A DNA stretch of 64,000 bases from JAWXBA01 sp048499805 (GTDB lineage: Bacteria; Gemmatimonadota; Gemmatimonadetes; Gemmatimonadales; GWC2-71-9). The stretch lies in assembly GCA_048499805.1 (NCBI GenBank), contig JASNZF010000003.1, positions 124,001 through 188,000 of the forward strand, in the 5' to 3' direction. Each line of letters starts with the position of its first letter. The first letter of the stretch is position 1. The translations under genes and the position numbers were made by a program. A model generated the notes under the pieces. The model saw only the letters and a program-made list of their open reading frames with translations. It did not search any database and was not told where the DNA came from. This document shows, one piece after another, positions 34,547 through 42,898 of this stretch.

Positions 34547-37500
34547 TGGGTCCCCCGCGGATGGCAGGAGTAGCAGGCGGTGCTGGTGTAGCTGTAGCCG
34601 TTCCGGCCGCGGTGCTTGCTGTCCATGCTCGTCTTGTTGTGCTCGTGGCAGCTCAGGCAGGTGAACACCGCATAGTTCTGGTTGTTGGTGTGGCAGTCGG
34701 CGCAGGTGGACCAGCGATTCCGGTGCGCCCCGCTGTAAATCGGGAAGTACTGCGCGTCGTGGTTGAACTGGGCCCCGATCCAGGTGGCCGTGCTGTGACA
34801 CGACGTGCACGTGGTCGGGAACATCGCGGTGCTGTGCCGCGGGTTGGTGGTGGCGTTGTAGTCGGACTGGTGGCAGGCCACGCAGGTCGCGGGAGTCCCG
34901 CGGTAGACCCCACCGACGTGACAACTGGCACACGGCGTCGGGATGTGCGCTCCCGTGAGCGGGAAGCTGGTGGTGGCATGGTTGTACGTCCCGCCCGGCC
35001 ACGCTGTGGTGGTGTGGCACTGGGTGCAATCTGCCGGGAAGCTCAAGGACAGGTGCGGTGGTGCCGTGGTCGCGGCATAGTCCGGTTGGTGACAGGTCAT
35101 GCACGCCGTCGGCTTGCCGCGATAGACCCCGTCGGCATGGCAGTCCTGGCAGGTCACGGCGCGATGCGCGCCGGTCAGGGCAAACTGGGTGGCGTCGTGG
35201 TCAAAGACCGCGCCGGGCCAGCGCACCGTGGTGTGGCAGGCTGCGCAGTCGGTCGGGAACCCGGCCGCCTGGTGGTTCGGGGCGGTGGTGCCGGTGTAGG
35301 TGGCCTGGTGACAGGACACACAAGCGGTCGGCTTGCCGCGGTACACCCCGTCGCCATGGCACTCGAGGCAGGTCGTGGCCAGGTGTGCCCCCGTGAGGGG
35401 AAACTGGGTCGTGGCGTGGTTGAACCCGGCACCCGCCCACGCGGCGGTGCCGTGGCACTGGACGCAGTCGGTGGGCAGACCGCTGGCCTGGTGGTTGGGC
35501 GCGGTGGTGGCGGTGTAGTCGGCCAGGTGGCAGCTGGCGCAGGTGGTCGGCGTGCCGGCATAGGTGTTGTTGACATGGCAACTGGCACAGGGGGCCTGCA
35601 CATGGGCGCCGGTCAGCGGGAATTGCGTGGAGGAGTGGTTGAACAGGGTGTTGCCCCACGCACCGGTCGAGTGACAGAGCGTGCAGTCGGTCGGCAGCGC
35701 CGCGGCCCGATGGTCAGGCTGCACCGTGGCATCGTAGTCCGGCTGGTGACAGGTGAAACAGGTGGTGCCGAGCCCGCGATAGACCCCGCCGGCGTGGCAG
35801 TCGGCGCAGCTGGTGGCCAGGTGCGCCCCCGTCAGGGGGAACGGGGTAGTGGTGTGATTGAAGGCGCCACCCGCCCAGCCGCTCGTGCTGTGGCACTGGG
35901 TGCAGTCGGTCGGGAAGGTCAGGGCCTGGTGCGGTGGTGCCGTGGTGCCCGCGTATGCTGGTTGGTGGCAGGAGACGCAGGTGGTCGCCTTGCCGGCATA
36001 CACCCCATCCCCATGGCAATCCAGACAGCTCGTGGCCAGGTGTGCCCCGGTCAGCGGGAACTGGGTCGTGGCATGATCGAAGCCACCGCCGGCCCACCCG
36101 GCGGTGCCATGGCACTGGACACAATCGGTGGGCAGCCCCGTCGCCTGGTGGTTCGGGGCCGAGGTGGCTGCATACTCCTGCTGGTGACAGCTGAAGCAGG
36201 TCGCGCTGAGTCCGCGGTAGACCCCGCCGGCGTGGCAATCGGCGCAGGTGCTGGCCAGGTGTGCCCCGGTCAGCGGGAACTGCGTGGTGGTGTGGTTGAA
36301 CACCCCGCCGGCCCATTCGCTCGTGCTGTGGCACAGGGTGCAGTCGCTGGGAAAGGTCAGCGCCTGGTGCGGTGGTGCCGTCGTGGTGGTGTAGTCCGGT
36401 TGATGGCAACTCAGGCAGGCCATGCTGCGACCGGTGTAGACCCCGTCGGCATGGCAGTCGAGGCATCCGGTGGCCAGGTGCGCTCCAGTCAACGGGAACG
36501 CGGTGATGCCGTGATCAAAGGCCGCCCCCGAGAATCCGCCGGTGGTGTGGCACTGGGTGCAGTCGGTTGGCAGGCTGGCCGCCCGGTGGTCGGGCGCCTT
36601 CACCGCGTCGTAGTCGGGTTGGTGGCAGCTGAAGCAGGCCATGCTGCGGCCGCCGTAGACTCCATCGGCGTGGCAGTCGGCGCACCGGACCGGGAGGTGC
36701 GCGCCGGTGAGCGGGAAGTCGGTGGTGCCATGGTCGAAGACGGCGCCGGCCCAGGCGGCCTGGGTGTGACAGTCGGTGCAGGTCAGGGCAAAGGCCGCCG
36801 CCCGGTGGTTGGGCGAAACCGTGGCGTCATACTTGGCTTGGTGACACGCGGCGCATGCGGCGGATTGTCCAACCCACACCCCGCCGACGTGGCAGCTCTC
36901 GCACGTGACGGCACGGTGGGCTCCCACCAGGGGGAACCCGCCCGCGTCATGGTCGAAGGTGGCACCGGTCCAGGTGGTGGGGCCGGTGTGGCACATGGTG
37001 CAATCGGCCGGGAACCTGGCCTGCTGGTGCGGGGGATTGGTGGTGGCGTTGAACGCCTCCACATGGCAGGCCATGCAGGTCTGGTCCCGGCCCTTGTAGG
37101 TGCCGTTGGCGTGACAATCCCGGCAGGTGGCCGCGGCGTGCGCGCCGACCAGGGGGTAGGCGGTGGTGGCATGGTCGAACCGCCCTCCGGCCCAGGTGCC
37201 CGGCGCGTGGCAGTTGAGGCAGTTCCTGGGGAACGCCGCCGCCACGTGGTCCGGGTTGGTGGTCGCTGCAAAGGCCGCCTGGTGGCACTCGCTGCACTCG
37301 GTGGGCAGGTTGGCGTACTGCCGCACCCCCTGGCTGCCCGGCCGATGGCACTGGGCGCACGCGAGCGCCAGGTGCGGCCCCTCCAGGGGAAAGCGCCCCA
37401 GCTGGTGGCGCCGGGCCATCCGTGCCGGGTCGCTGAAGCTGCGCGGGGTGTGGCAGTCGGCGCAGGGCGCGCCGAGCTGTCCCAGGTGGACGTCCTGGTG

Positions 37501-37788
37501 GCAACTGGCGCAGGTGGCACCGACGCCCTGGAAGTCGAGGGAGGTGTGGCAGGACAGGCAGCTCGCGGCGGCGTGCCCGCCCTCCAGGACAAAGCCCGTG
37601 CTGCCATGGTTGAACCGGTCGCTGATCCGGGCCGGCTTCCACCCATCCGGGGAGTGGCAGTCGGCGCAGGGAACCGCGAGCGCGCCATGCGGACTGGCGG
37701 GCGCCCCCGCCACCTGGGCCGTCGCGGTGGCCGACACCCCGGCCGACGCCAACACGAGCACGACCCCGATACGCTTCACGATCCTCAT
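34543..37788 (-). CDS. Giant multiheme c-type cytochrome, 43 CxxCH motifs
   Basis: Exported cytochrome of 1081 residues with 43 CxxCH heme sites, counted by eye. After the signal peptide (MRIVKRIGVVLVLASAG) come seven irregular hemes, then eleven repeats of about 73 residues, each with three CxxCH spaced 11, 20 and 27 residues apart, then three hemes at the end. Each unit also has three extra conserved histidines (P-x-H, F-x-H, G-A-H), one per heme, so every heme could be bis-His ligated. Typical unit text: GVYxGxxxxCxSCHQPDY and FPLTGAHLATxCxDCH. Start ATG 37788 has AAGAGG upstream and overlaps the 23-heme gene stop (ATGA). Probable job: long-range electron conduction. Confidence 0.92.
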   Translation of the reverse strand: MRIVKRIGVVLVLASAGVSATATAQVAGAPASPHGALAVPCADCHSPDGWKPARISDRFNHGSTGFVLEGGHAAASCLSCHTSLDFQGVGATCASCHQDVHLGQLGAPCADCHTPRSFSDPARMARRHQLGRFPLEGPHLALACAQCHRPGSQGVRQYANLPTECSECHQAAFAATTNPDHVAAAFPRNCLNCHAPGTWAGGRFDHATTAYPLVGAHAAATCRDCHANGTYKGRDQTCMACHVEAFNATTNPPHQQARFPADCTMCHTGPTTWTGATFDHDAGGFPLVGAHRAVTCESCHVGGVWVGQSAACAACHQAKYDATVSPNHRAAAFALTCTDCHTQAAWAGAVFDHGTTDFPLTGAHLPVRCADCHADGVYGGRSMACFSCHQPDYDAVKAPDHRAASLPTDCTQCHTTGGFSGAAFDHGITAFPLTGAHLATGCLDCHADGVYTGRSMACLSCHQPDYTTTTAPPHQALTFPSDCTLCHSTSEWAGGVFNHTTTQFPLTGAHLASTCADCHAGGVYRGLSATCFSCHQQEYAATSAPNHQATGLPTDCVQCHGTAGWAGGGFDHATTQFPLTGAHLATSCLDCHGDGVYAGKATTCVSCHQPAYAGTTAPPHQALTFPTDCTQCHSTSGWAGGAFNHTTTPFPLTGAHLATSCADCHAGGVYRGLGTTCFTCHQPDYDATVQPDHRAAALPTDCTLCHSTGAWGNTLFNHSSTQFPLTGAHVQAPCASCHVNNTYAGTPTTCASCHLADYTATTAPNHQASGLPTDCVQCHGTAAWAGAGFNHATTQFPLTGAHLATTCLECHGDGVYRGKPTACVSCHQATYTGTTAPNHQAAGFPTDCAACHTTVRWPGAVFDHDATQFALTGAHRAVTCQDCHADGVYRGKPTACMTCHQPDYAATTAPPHLSLSFPADCTQCHTTTAWPGGTYNHATTSFPLTGAHIPTPCASCHVGGVYRGTPATCVACHQSDYNATTNPRHSTAMFPTTCTSCHSTATWIGAQFNHDAQYFPIYSGAHRNRWSTCADCHTNNQNYAVFTCLSCHEHNKTSMDSKHRGRNGYSYTSTACYSCHPRGTH

Positions 37789-39758
37789 GCGGGCCTCTTG
37801 GCGTGGCACGCTTCACAGGTGAAGGTGGACAGCCGGTATTGGACCCGACTCCCTCCGCCTGGCAGTTGGCTGGTCGCATGGCAGCGGTCGCAGGGTACGG
37901 TTGCGTGTGCCCCGTCGAGGCTGAATGCCGCGTCCCGCTGGTGGTCGAACCGGTCGGCGGGACGAAACGCCTCCTCCGAATGGCAGGCGGCACACCCGGT
38001 CGCGTCCCGCGCGGCGAACTGGTCGCCGTGGGGTGACTCGTGGCAGGAGGCGCACTGCTGGTCGGGAATGCGAAGGTCGAGCGGCGGCGGTGCGGGCTGT
38101 CCGGCCAGCGCGGGGCCCGTCGCCGTGCGCCCCGCCAGGGTCGTGTGGCAGGTCACGCACGGCACCGCGCGGTGGGCGCCGAGCAGCGGATACCCGACCT
38201 CGGCATGGGTCGCGGCGGTCACGGTGGCGGGGCGGAAGCTCGTGGCGGTGTGACAGGAACTGCACTCGGGCAGGCGGGCCGTCGTGGTGTCGGTCCGGTG
38301 GGGATCGGCGTGACAGTTGGCGCAGGCGACGCCGCCCAGCGTGAAGCGCACCTTGGCCGGGCCAAGCGCCCCAGTGTCGCCCGTGGTGCGGGATCGGTTC
38401 TCCCAGGTCGCCGCGTGGCAGGCGGTGCACGCCACCGCCGCGTGGCGCCCCTCGAGGGCCAACCCGGTCGTGGCATGGTCGGCGGCCGGATAGCGGGACT
38501 GGTCCCATCCAGACACCGCGTGGCAGCGCTCACAGGTCGCCTCACCGGTCACGGTGGCCAGCTGGTCACCATGGCCGTCGGCATGACAGGAGACGCAACC
38601 TGCGAAGGCCGGCTTGAGCAGCGCGCCGTCGGGCTGGGGCAGGTGGCAGCTGGCGCAGGCCACCGCGGTGTGGCGACCCTCGAGGGGATACCGCGTTGCC
38701 GCGTGGCGGGCCACGTCCAGCGTCACCGTGCCAAAGCCCCGGGTGTCATGGCAGGTGGCGCAATCCAGTACGGTGCCCGCGATGGTCGCCGTGCCCCGAT
38801 GTCGATCGGCATGGCAGTCGGCACAGGTGCCGAACGCGGGGTTGATCCGTCGGCTCACCGGCCCGTGGCAGGCATCGCATGGCACCTGCGCATGCTTTCC
38901 GTCCAGGGCGTACCGGGTGCGGGAGTGGTTGAATCCGCCCGCCTTCCGGTCCGCAAATCCGCTGGTGACATGGCAGTCCGAGCAGGCGCTGCCCAGGCGG
39001 CCGCCGTGGGTGTCGCGGTGGCAGCTCGAGCACTGGCCGGACGCGATCGGCTGGAACACGGGATTGAGCAGGCTGCCCCCCGGCTCGGGAGAACCCTGCC
39101 GGGCGGCGTGGCACTGCTGGCAGGGAACCCGTTCATGCCTGCCCGTGAGCGGGTACTGGGTCTCGGCGTGGTTGAACCGTGTCGCCGGGGCCCAGCCCTC
39201 GGCGGTGTGGCACTCGGCGCAGGTGGAGCCCACGCTCTCCTGGTGGACGTCCTCGTGGCAGCTGGCACAGGTCGTCTCCAGCCCCGTCCACTGCGGCCGG
39301 GTGGCGCCGGTCGGTGCCAGTTGGGCCGCCCGCCCGGTCTGCAAGCTGGTGGCGTGGCATTCCTGGCACCTGGTGTCGCGGTGCTGGCCCTCCAGCGTCC
39401 ACCCCGCCCGCCGGTGATCGAAGCGGGACACCGAGTCGGCGTTCCAGGCCGTCAGGTTGAACTCGACGCCGGCGTGGTCCGGATGGCACGATGCACACTT
39501 CTGCTGGGCCGGGCGCCCGTGCAGGCCGCGCCGCTCGGTGCGCAGGAAGGCGATCTCCTTGTGGCATCCCAGGCACGCCGCGTCCATCGCGTCCTTGCGG
39601 GTGCCGTGGCAGGCCAGGCAGTTGCGGGTTCCCTCCAGCGCCTGGTGGGGCCGCGCCAGCGGACCGGGCGAGATCTGCGCGGAGGCGCTGCTGCCCGCCG
39701 CCGGGAGGATCAGGCTCAGCACGAGAGCCGCGCACCGGAGGAGGGCCCGGGCATGCAC
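37785..39758 (-). CDS. Multiheme c-type cytochrome, 23 CxxCH motifs
   Basis: Exported cytochrome of about 657 residues with 23 CxxCH motifs, counted by eye. GTG 39758 follows the oxidoreductase stop by one base and gives a signal peptide (MHARALLRCAALVLSLILP, then SSASAQ). Spacing is less regular than in its 43-heme neighbour, but the same building blocks recur: F-x-H, PLxGxH and CxxCHxDxHxG. The latter (ASCHEDVHQ, SCHRDTHGG, CHADPHRT) is typical of periplasmic cytochrome c7/NrfH-like wires. Hydrophilic throughout, so probably periplasmic, taking electrons from the membrane module and passing them to the larger cytochrome. Confidence 0.92.
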   Translation of the reverse strand: MHARALLRCAALVLSLILPAAGSSASAQISPGPLARPHQALEGTRNCLACHGTRKDAMDAACLGCHKEIAFLRTERRGLHGRPAQQKCASCHPDHAGVEFNLTAWNADSVSRFDHRRAGWTLEGQHRDTRCQECHATSLQTGRAAQLAPTGATRPQWTGLETTCASCHEDVHQESVGSTCAECHTAEGWAPATRFNHAETQYPLTGRHERVPCQQCHAARQGSPEPGGSLLNPVFQPIASGQCSSCHRDTHGGRLGSACSDCHVTSGFADRKAGGFNHSRTRYALDGKHAQVPCDACHGPVSRRINPAFGTCADCHADRHRGTATIAGTVLDCATCHDTRGFGTVTLDVARHAATRYPLEGRHTAVACASCHLPQPDGALLKPAFAGCVSCHADGHGDQLATVTGEATCERCHAVSGWDQSRYPAADHATTGLALEGRHAAVACTACHAATWENRSRTTGDTGALGPAKVRFTLGGVACANCHADPHRTDTTTARLPECSSCHTATSFRPATVTAATHAEVGYPLLGAHRAVPCVTCHTTLAGRTATGPALAGQPAPPPLDLRIPDQQCASCHESPHGDQFAARDATGCAACHSEEAFRPADRFDHQRDAAFSLDGAHATVPCDRCHATSQLPGGGSRVQYRLSTFTCEACHAKRPA

Positions 39759-39759
39759 G

Positions 39760-41190
39760 TCACCCGACCTTGGCCGGATCGGCCGGGAGCGGGACATCCT
39801 TCTGGACGATCCGGACACCAAGTTGCTGCAGGAAGGCGTACGGCGCGTCGCCACCGATGCGGATGACCACGTCGTCGTTGGGGAGGATCATCGTCTCACC
39901 GGCCACATCCAGCACCACCCGGTCCTGGCGGATCTCGCGCACCTGACTCTCGAGCAGCAACTGGGCCCTGCCCTCCGCCACCGTTGCCTGGAGCCGCTCA
40001 CGGTTGCGCTCGCGCGCCTTGCCGAAGTCCTTGCCGCGATAGCTCAGGTGCACCGTGGTGCCGGCCTGGTTGGCCAGCCCGAGCGCGCTCTCGATGGCGC
40101 TGTCCCCACCTCCCACCACCAGCACCCTGCGCCCCGCGAACTCCTCCATCTCGGCGATGTCGTACACCACCTTGGCCTGCTCCTCACCCGGGACTCCCAG
40201 GGTACGCGGCGTGCCGCGGCGGCCCAGCGCGAGCACGACGAAGCGAGCGTGACACTCGTGACTGGTGGCGGTGATTCGATACTGGTCCCCGCTGCGGACG
40301 ATCTGCTCCACCCGCTGCCCGGTCCGGACGTGGAGGCCAACCTTGGCCACGATCGTCTCCCACACCTTGAGCAGGCTCTCCTTGGAGGAGTCGGCCACCC
40401 ACAGGTCGCCGTAGAGCGGGATCGACAACGGCTCGGCGAAGAGCAGCTTGTGCCGCGGGTACTTGCGCACCGTGTCGGCCAGGGTGCCCTGCTCCAAGAC
40501 CTGGTAGCGCAGCCCGAGGCGGTGTGCCTCGAGGGCGGCGCTGAGTCCGGCGGGTCCGGCGCCGACGATCACCACGTCATACTGCCCTGGTCCCGGGACG
40601 GGTGGACGCGACTCCTGCCGCAACGCCGCCGCAACGTGCTCGATCGCCAGCTTGCCCTCGTTGATGGCGTTCTTGATCAGGCCACGCCCACCGAGTTCGC
40701 CGACGATGTAGAGCCCCGGGAGGTTGGTCTGGAAGTCGGTGCCCAGGTCGGGGACCTCCACGCGATGGACCGAGGCGCCGGCCGACAGGACGATCGCGCC
40801 GACCGGACAAGCGGCCACGCACTGCTGCTGGCCGGTGCAGAGGCTCGGCTCGACCACGGCGAGCTTGTTCCGGAGCGTCAGGGCGCCGGGCTCGGGGCAG
40901 GCGTCGGCGCAGGTGCCGCAACCGACACAGACATCGGCTCGCACCATTGCGTGCAGCCGGCCGCCCTCGGCGGCCGCCTCGGCCGCCGGCGCCGAGACCA
41001 ACTCATAGAACTGCTGCGGCACTCCACAGCCGGGGCACTTTGCCGAGCCGGTGGGGACCGAAGCTTGGCAACGGGGGCAGGGGCGCACCGGGAGATCCGC
41101 GCCGGCCGGCCCCGCAGCATGCTGAAGATGCCGGCGGGCCACCACCACCGTGATGGCCAGGAGCGCGAGGGCAGTTAGCGCGGTTTCCAT
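39760..41190 (-). CDS. Membrane-anchored 4Fe-4S / FAD-NAD(P) oxidoreductase
   Basis: A 476-residue redox protein. An N-terminal helix (LTALALLAITVVVA) anchors it; a zinc-ribbon-like CPRC...CPGC pair follows; then a ferredoxin domain with CVGCGTCADACP and CTGQQQCVAACP; then a thioredoxin-reductase-like flavoprotein with GAGPAG (FAD) and GGGDSAIE (NAD(P)H). In the second cluster motif the residue where the second cysteine would be is Gln, so that site may hold a 3Fe or otherwise altered cluster. It lies two bases after the cytochrome-b gene and one before the 23-heme gene. It probably feeds NAD(P)H electrons to the membrane chain; direction of flow is unknown. Confidence 0.85.
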   Translation of the reverse strand: METALTALALLAITVVVARRHLQHAAGPAGADLPVRPCPRCQASVPTGSAKCPGCGVPQQFYELVSAPAAEAAAEGGRLHAMVRADVCVGCGTCADACPEPGALTLRNKLAVVEPSLCTGQQQCVAACPVGAIVLSAGASVHRVEVPDLGTDFQTNLPGLYIVGELGGRGLIKNAINEGKLAIEHVAAALRQESRPPVPGPGQYDVVIVGAGPAGLSAALEAHRLGLRYQVLEQGTLADTVRKYPRHKLLFAEPLSIPLYGDLWVADSSKESLLKVWETIVAKVGLHVRTGQRVEQIVRSGDQYRITATSHECHARFVVLALGRRGTPRTLGVPGEEQAKVVYDIAEMEEFAGRRVLVVGGGDSAIESALGLANQAGTTVHLSYRGKDFGKARERNRERLQATVAEGRAQLLLESQVREIRQDRVVLDVAGETMILPNDDVVIRIGGDAPYAFLQQLGVRIVQKDVPLPADPAKVG

Positions 41191-41192
41191 GG

Positions 41193-42053
41193 TCAGCGAA
41201 ACCAGGTGGCGCCGAGGCCGACGACCACCACCAGGTGCACCACGACCGTGATCAGCGCGGTCACGGCGACCGGGCGGTGGGCGACGTGCCAGAACTTGAA
41301 GGCGCGATGGGTGGCATCCAGCATCCGGGCGTGGTGGCTCAGCGCCGCTTCACGCGAGGCCAGGCGCGTGACCCGGTGTAGGGTGGTGCGGTCGAGAGCG
41401 GGCGCGCCGGGACCGCGGTGGGCCAGCTGGTGACGGAAGTCGCGCAGGGCGCGGCGGCGTGCCAGGTCCTGCCGCACCAGGGCCACGAAACCGGCGAGGA
41501 GGGAGTCAGGCACCTCCCCGCCTCGGGTACCCAGGCGGCGATCGATCTCCGCGGGTGTCAGGCCGGTGGCCACGGTGATCTCGCCGAGCAGGCTCTGGCG
41601 CTCGCTCGCCATCTGGTCGCGGGTGAGTTCGACCCCCGACTTGCTGCGGGGGATGCGGGTGTACAGGTAGCGGCCCACCACACCGCTCAGGCAGACGATC
41701 ACGATGGCGGCGTAGCCGATCCCGATCATCCCCTCGAATCGCCACCCTGCATGTACCGCCACCAGGAGCGGCATGGTCAGCGCCACGCCGACATGCACGT
41801 CGAGCCAGCTTCCGACCCGGCCCGTCCAGGCCAGCCGGCGGTACTTCTTGCGGAAGGGGTAGAGCCAGAGGAAGAGGAAGATCGCCAGGGCCAGCAGTCC
41901 CAGGGACTGGCCAACGTACCCGGAGGGCCGGAGCCAGGCATGCAGTGGGTGCCGCACCCGGTCTTCGAGGGCCAGGCGGTAGTAGGGGAGGCCGTAGACG
42001 GTGGCCGCGAGGAGGCCGACCGTCAGGGTGATCGGAAGCAGCAGCTTGCGCAC
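41193..42053 (-). CDS. Di-heme b-type membrane protein (ferric-reductase-like)
   Basis: A 286-residue membrane protein with five or so helices. Two helices each carry histidines 14 apart: His87/His101 (DVHVGV...AVHAGW) and His259/His273 (AHRPV...VVHLVV). This H-x13-H pair on two helices is the classical arrangement for two stacked b hemes, as in ferric-reductase-like and cytochrome b proteins. A ~110-residue cytoplasmic insertion separates the two pairs. GTG 42053 is the first gene of the five-gene operon. It probably shuttles electrons across the inner membrane between the FAD/Fe-S protein and the periplasmic cytochromes. No b561 signature beyond this is seen. Confidence 0.78.
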   Translation of the reverse strand: MRKLLLPITLTVGLLAATVYGLPYYRLALEDRVRHPLHAWLRPSGYVGQSLGLLALAIFLFLWLYPFRKKYRRLAWTGRVGSWLDVHVGVALTMPLLVAVHAGWRFEGMIGIGYAAIVIVCLSGVVGRYLYTRIPRSKSGVELTRDQMASERQSLLGEITVATGLTPAEIDRRLGTRGGEVPDSLLAGFVALVRQDLARRRALRDFRHQLAHRGPGAPALDRTTLHRVTRLASREAALSHHARMLDATHRAFKFWHVAHRPVAVTALITVVVHLVVVVGLGATWFR

Positions 42054-42457
42054 AACACCTGACCTTGGGTGACGACGGGCAATTCAGGAGGATGGAACAG
42101 TGCAATCATCGCTCCAGCCGACCCCGTATTTCTTCGGTACTGTCTTGATTGTGATGACCCTGTTGATAACCGATTGGACGCGCAATGCTTAGGTGAAACA
42201 CACATGTGCGTTTTCTAAACACGACCCTTTTGGTCCTTTATGATTTCGGGTTGGCAGGATGCTAGGGTGTTCGTAGGAATACGGAGGGCTGCGGAACCGA
42301 TCGCGGTCGCGCCGACTGGCACAGTGGCTATTCCGGGCAGCGCAGGCCCGGCCCCTACAGGATCGATTACCTTCGGACCCGCCGACCCGCCGACCCGCCG
42401 ACCCGCCGACCCGCTGACCCGCTGCCCTTGCCCCTCCCCTTCCGCCGAGCGTAGCGT
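42054..42457. other. Intergenic between cytochrome operon and third Uma2; octamer array
   Basis: About 400 bases with no gene seen. The part near 42110-42240 is less GC-rich and must carry the promoter of the minus-strand cytochrome operon, but I cannot pick a convincing -35/-10. Six octamers (GACCCGCC x4, then GACCCGCT x2) lie at 42376-42423. The third Uma2 promoter block starts with TTGCCC at 42428, again 24 bases before ATG. Confidence 0.6.
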
Positions 42458-42458
42458 A
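42428..42458 (+). promoter_or_regulatory. Putative promoter of third Uma2 gene
   Basis: TTGCCC (42428-42433), CCGCCGAGCG spacer end, TAGCGT, then ATG with the same 24-base spacing as at 4640 and 31093. Directly preceded by the octamer array at 42376-42423. Confidence 0.45.
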
Positions 42459-42898
42459 TGGTCTGGGCCGCCACGAGGACCTGGACCCGCGAGGAGGTGC
42501 TGGCGCTGATGGCGCTGCCCGGGGACCTGGACCTCCGGTCACCAAACCTGGTCCAGCCCGACCTGTTCGTGGGGGCGATGGTGGACGGGCGCGAGCCGGT
42601 GGAGTGGGAGGAGTTCGGGATTCCGATTCTCGTGGTCGAGGTCCTCTCTCCCTCGACCGCGCAGTACGACCGGATCAAGAAGCGGCGGCTCTACCAGCGG
42701 GTCGGGGTGCCGGTGTACTGGATCGTGGACCTCGACGCTCGGCTGGTGGAGGTCTGGACGCCGGATGCAGACCGGCCGGTGATCGTCGATGGGCAGTTGG
42801 AGTGGCGGCCGGATCCTGCGTTGCCGCCATTGGAGCTGGATCTGCCGGCGTATTTCGGGCGGGTGTGGGGTGAGAGAGACGCGGAAGACTCGGCGTAG
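42458..42898 (+). CDS. Uma2 family protein, truncated (copy of 31093)
   Basis: A 146-residue near-copy of the protein at 31093 with the same missing N-terminal block. After WTREEVLAL it has two extra codons (MA), then the same jump to DLDLRSPNLVQPDLFV. The catalytic-type segment VVEVLSPSTAQYDR and YWIVDLDARLVEVWTP are intact. The 3' end diverges (ERDAEDSA), just where the 3.2-kb inserted block begins. Its last ~220 bases are overlapped by the run-on frame of the response regulator on the other strand. Confidence 0.8.
   Translation: MVWAATRTWTREEVLALMALPGDLDLRSPNLVQPDLFVGAMVDGREPVEWEEFGIPILVVEVLSPSTAQYDRIKKRRLYQRVGVPVYWIVDLDARLVEVWTPDADRPVIVDGQLEWRPDPALPPLELDLPAYFGRVWGERDAEDSA

Noticed and set aside
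34546..38253. A very long plus-strand reading frame (over 1200 codons) opposite the multiheme cytochromes
   Set aside because: It is antisense to 60+ CxxCH motifs; the regular repeats and high GC remove stops on the other strand. No signal peptide or domain.
42155..42170. DnaA-box-like TTATCAACA on the minus strand
   Set aside because: Single copy with one mismatch, no cluster or dnaA/dnaN nearby, so no case for an origin.
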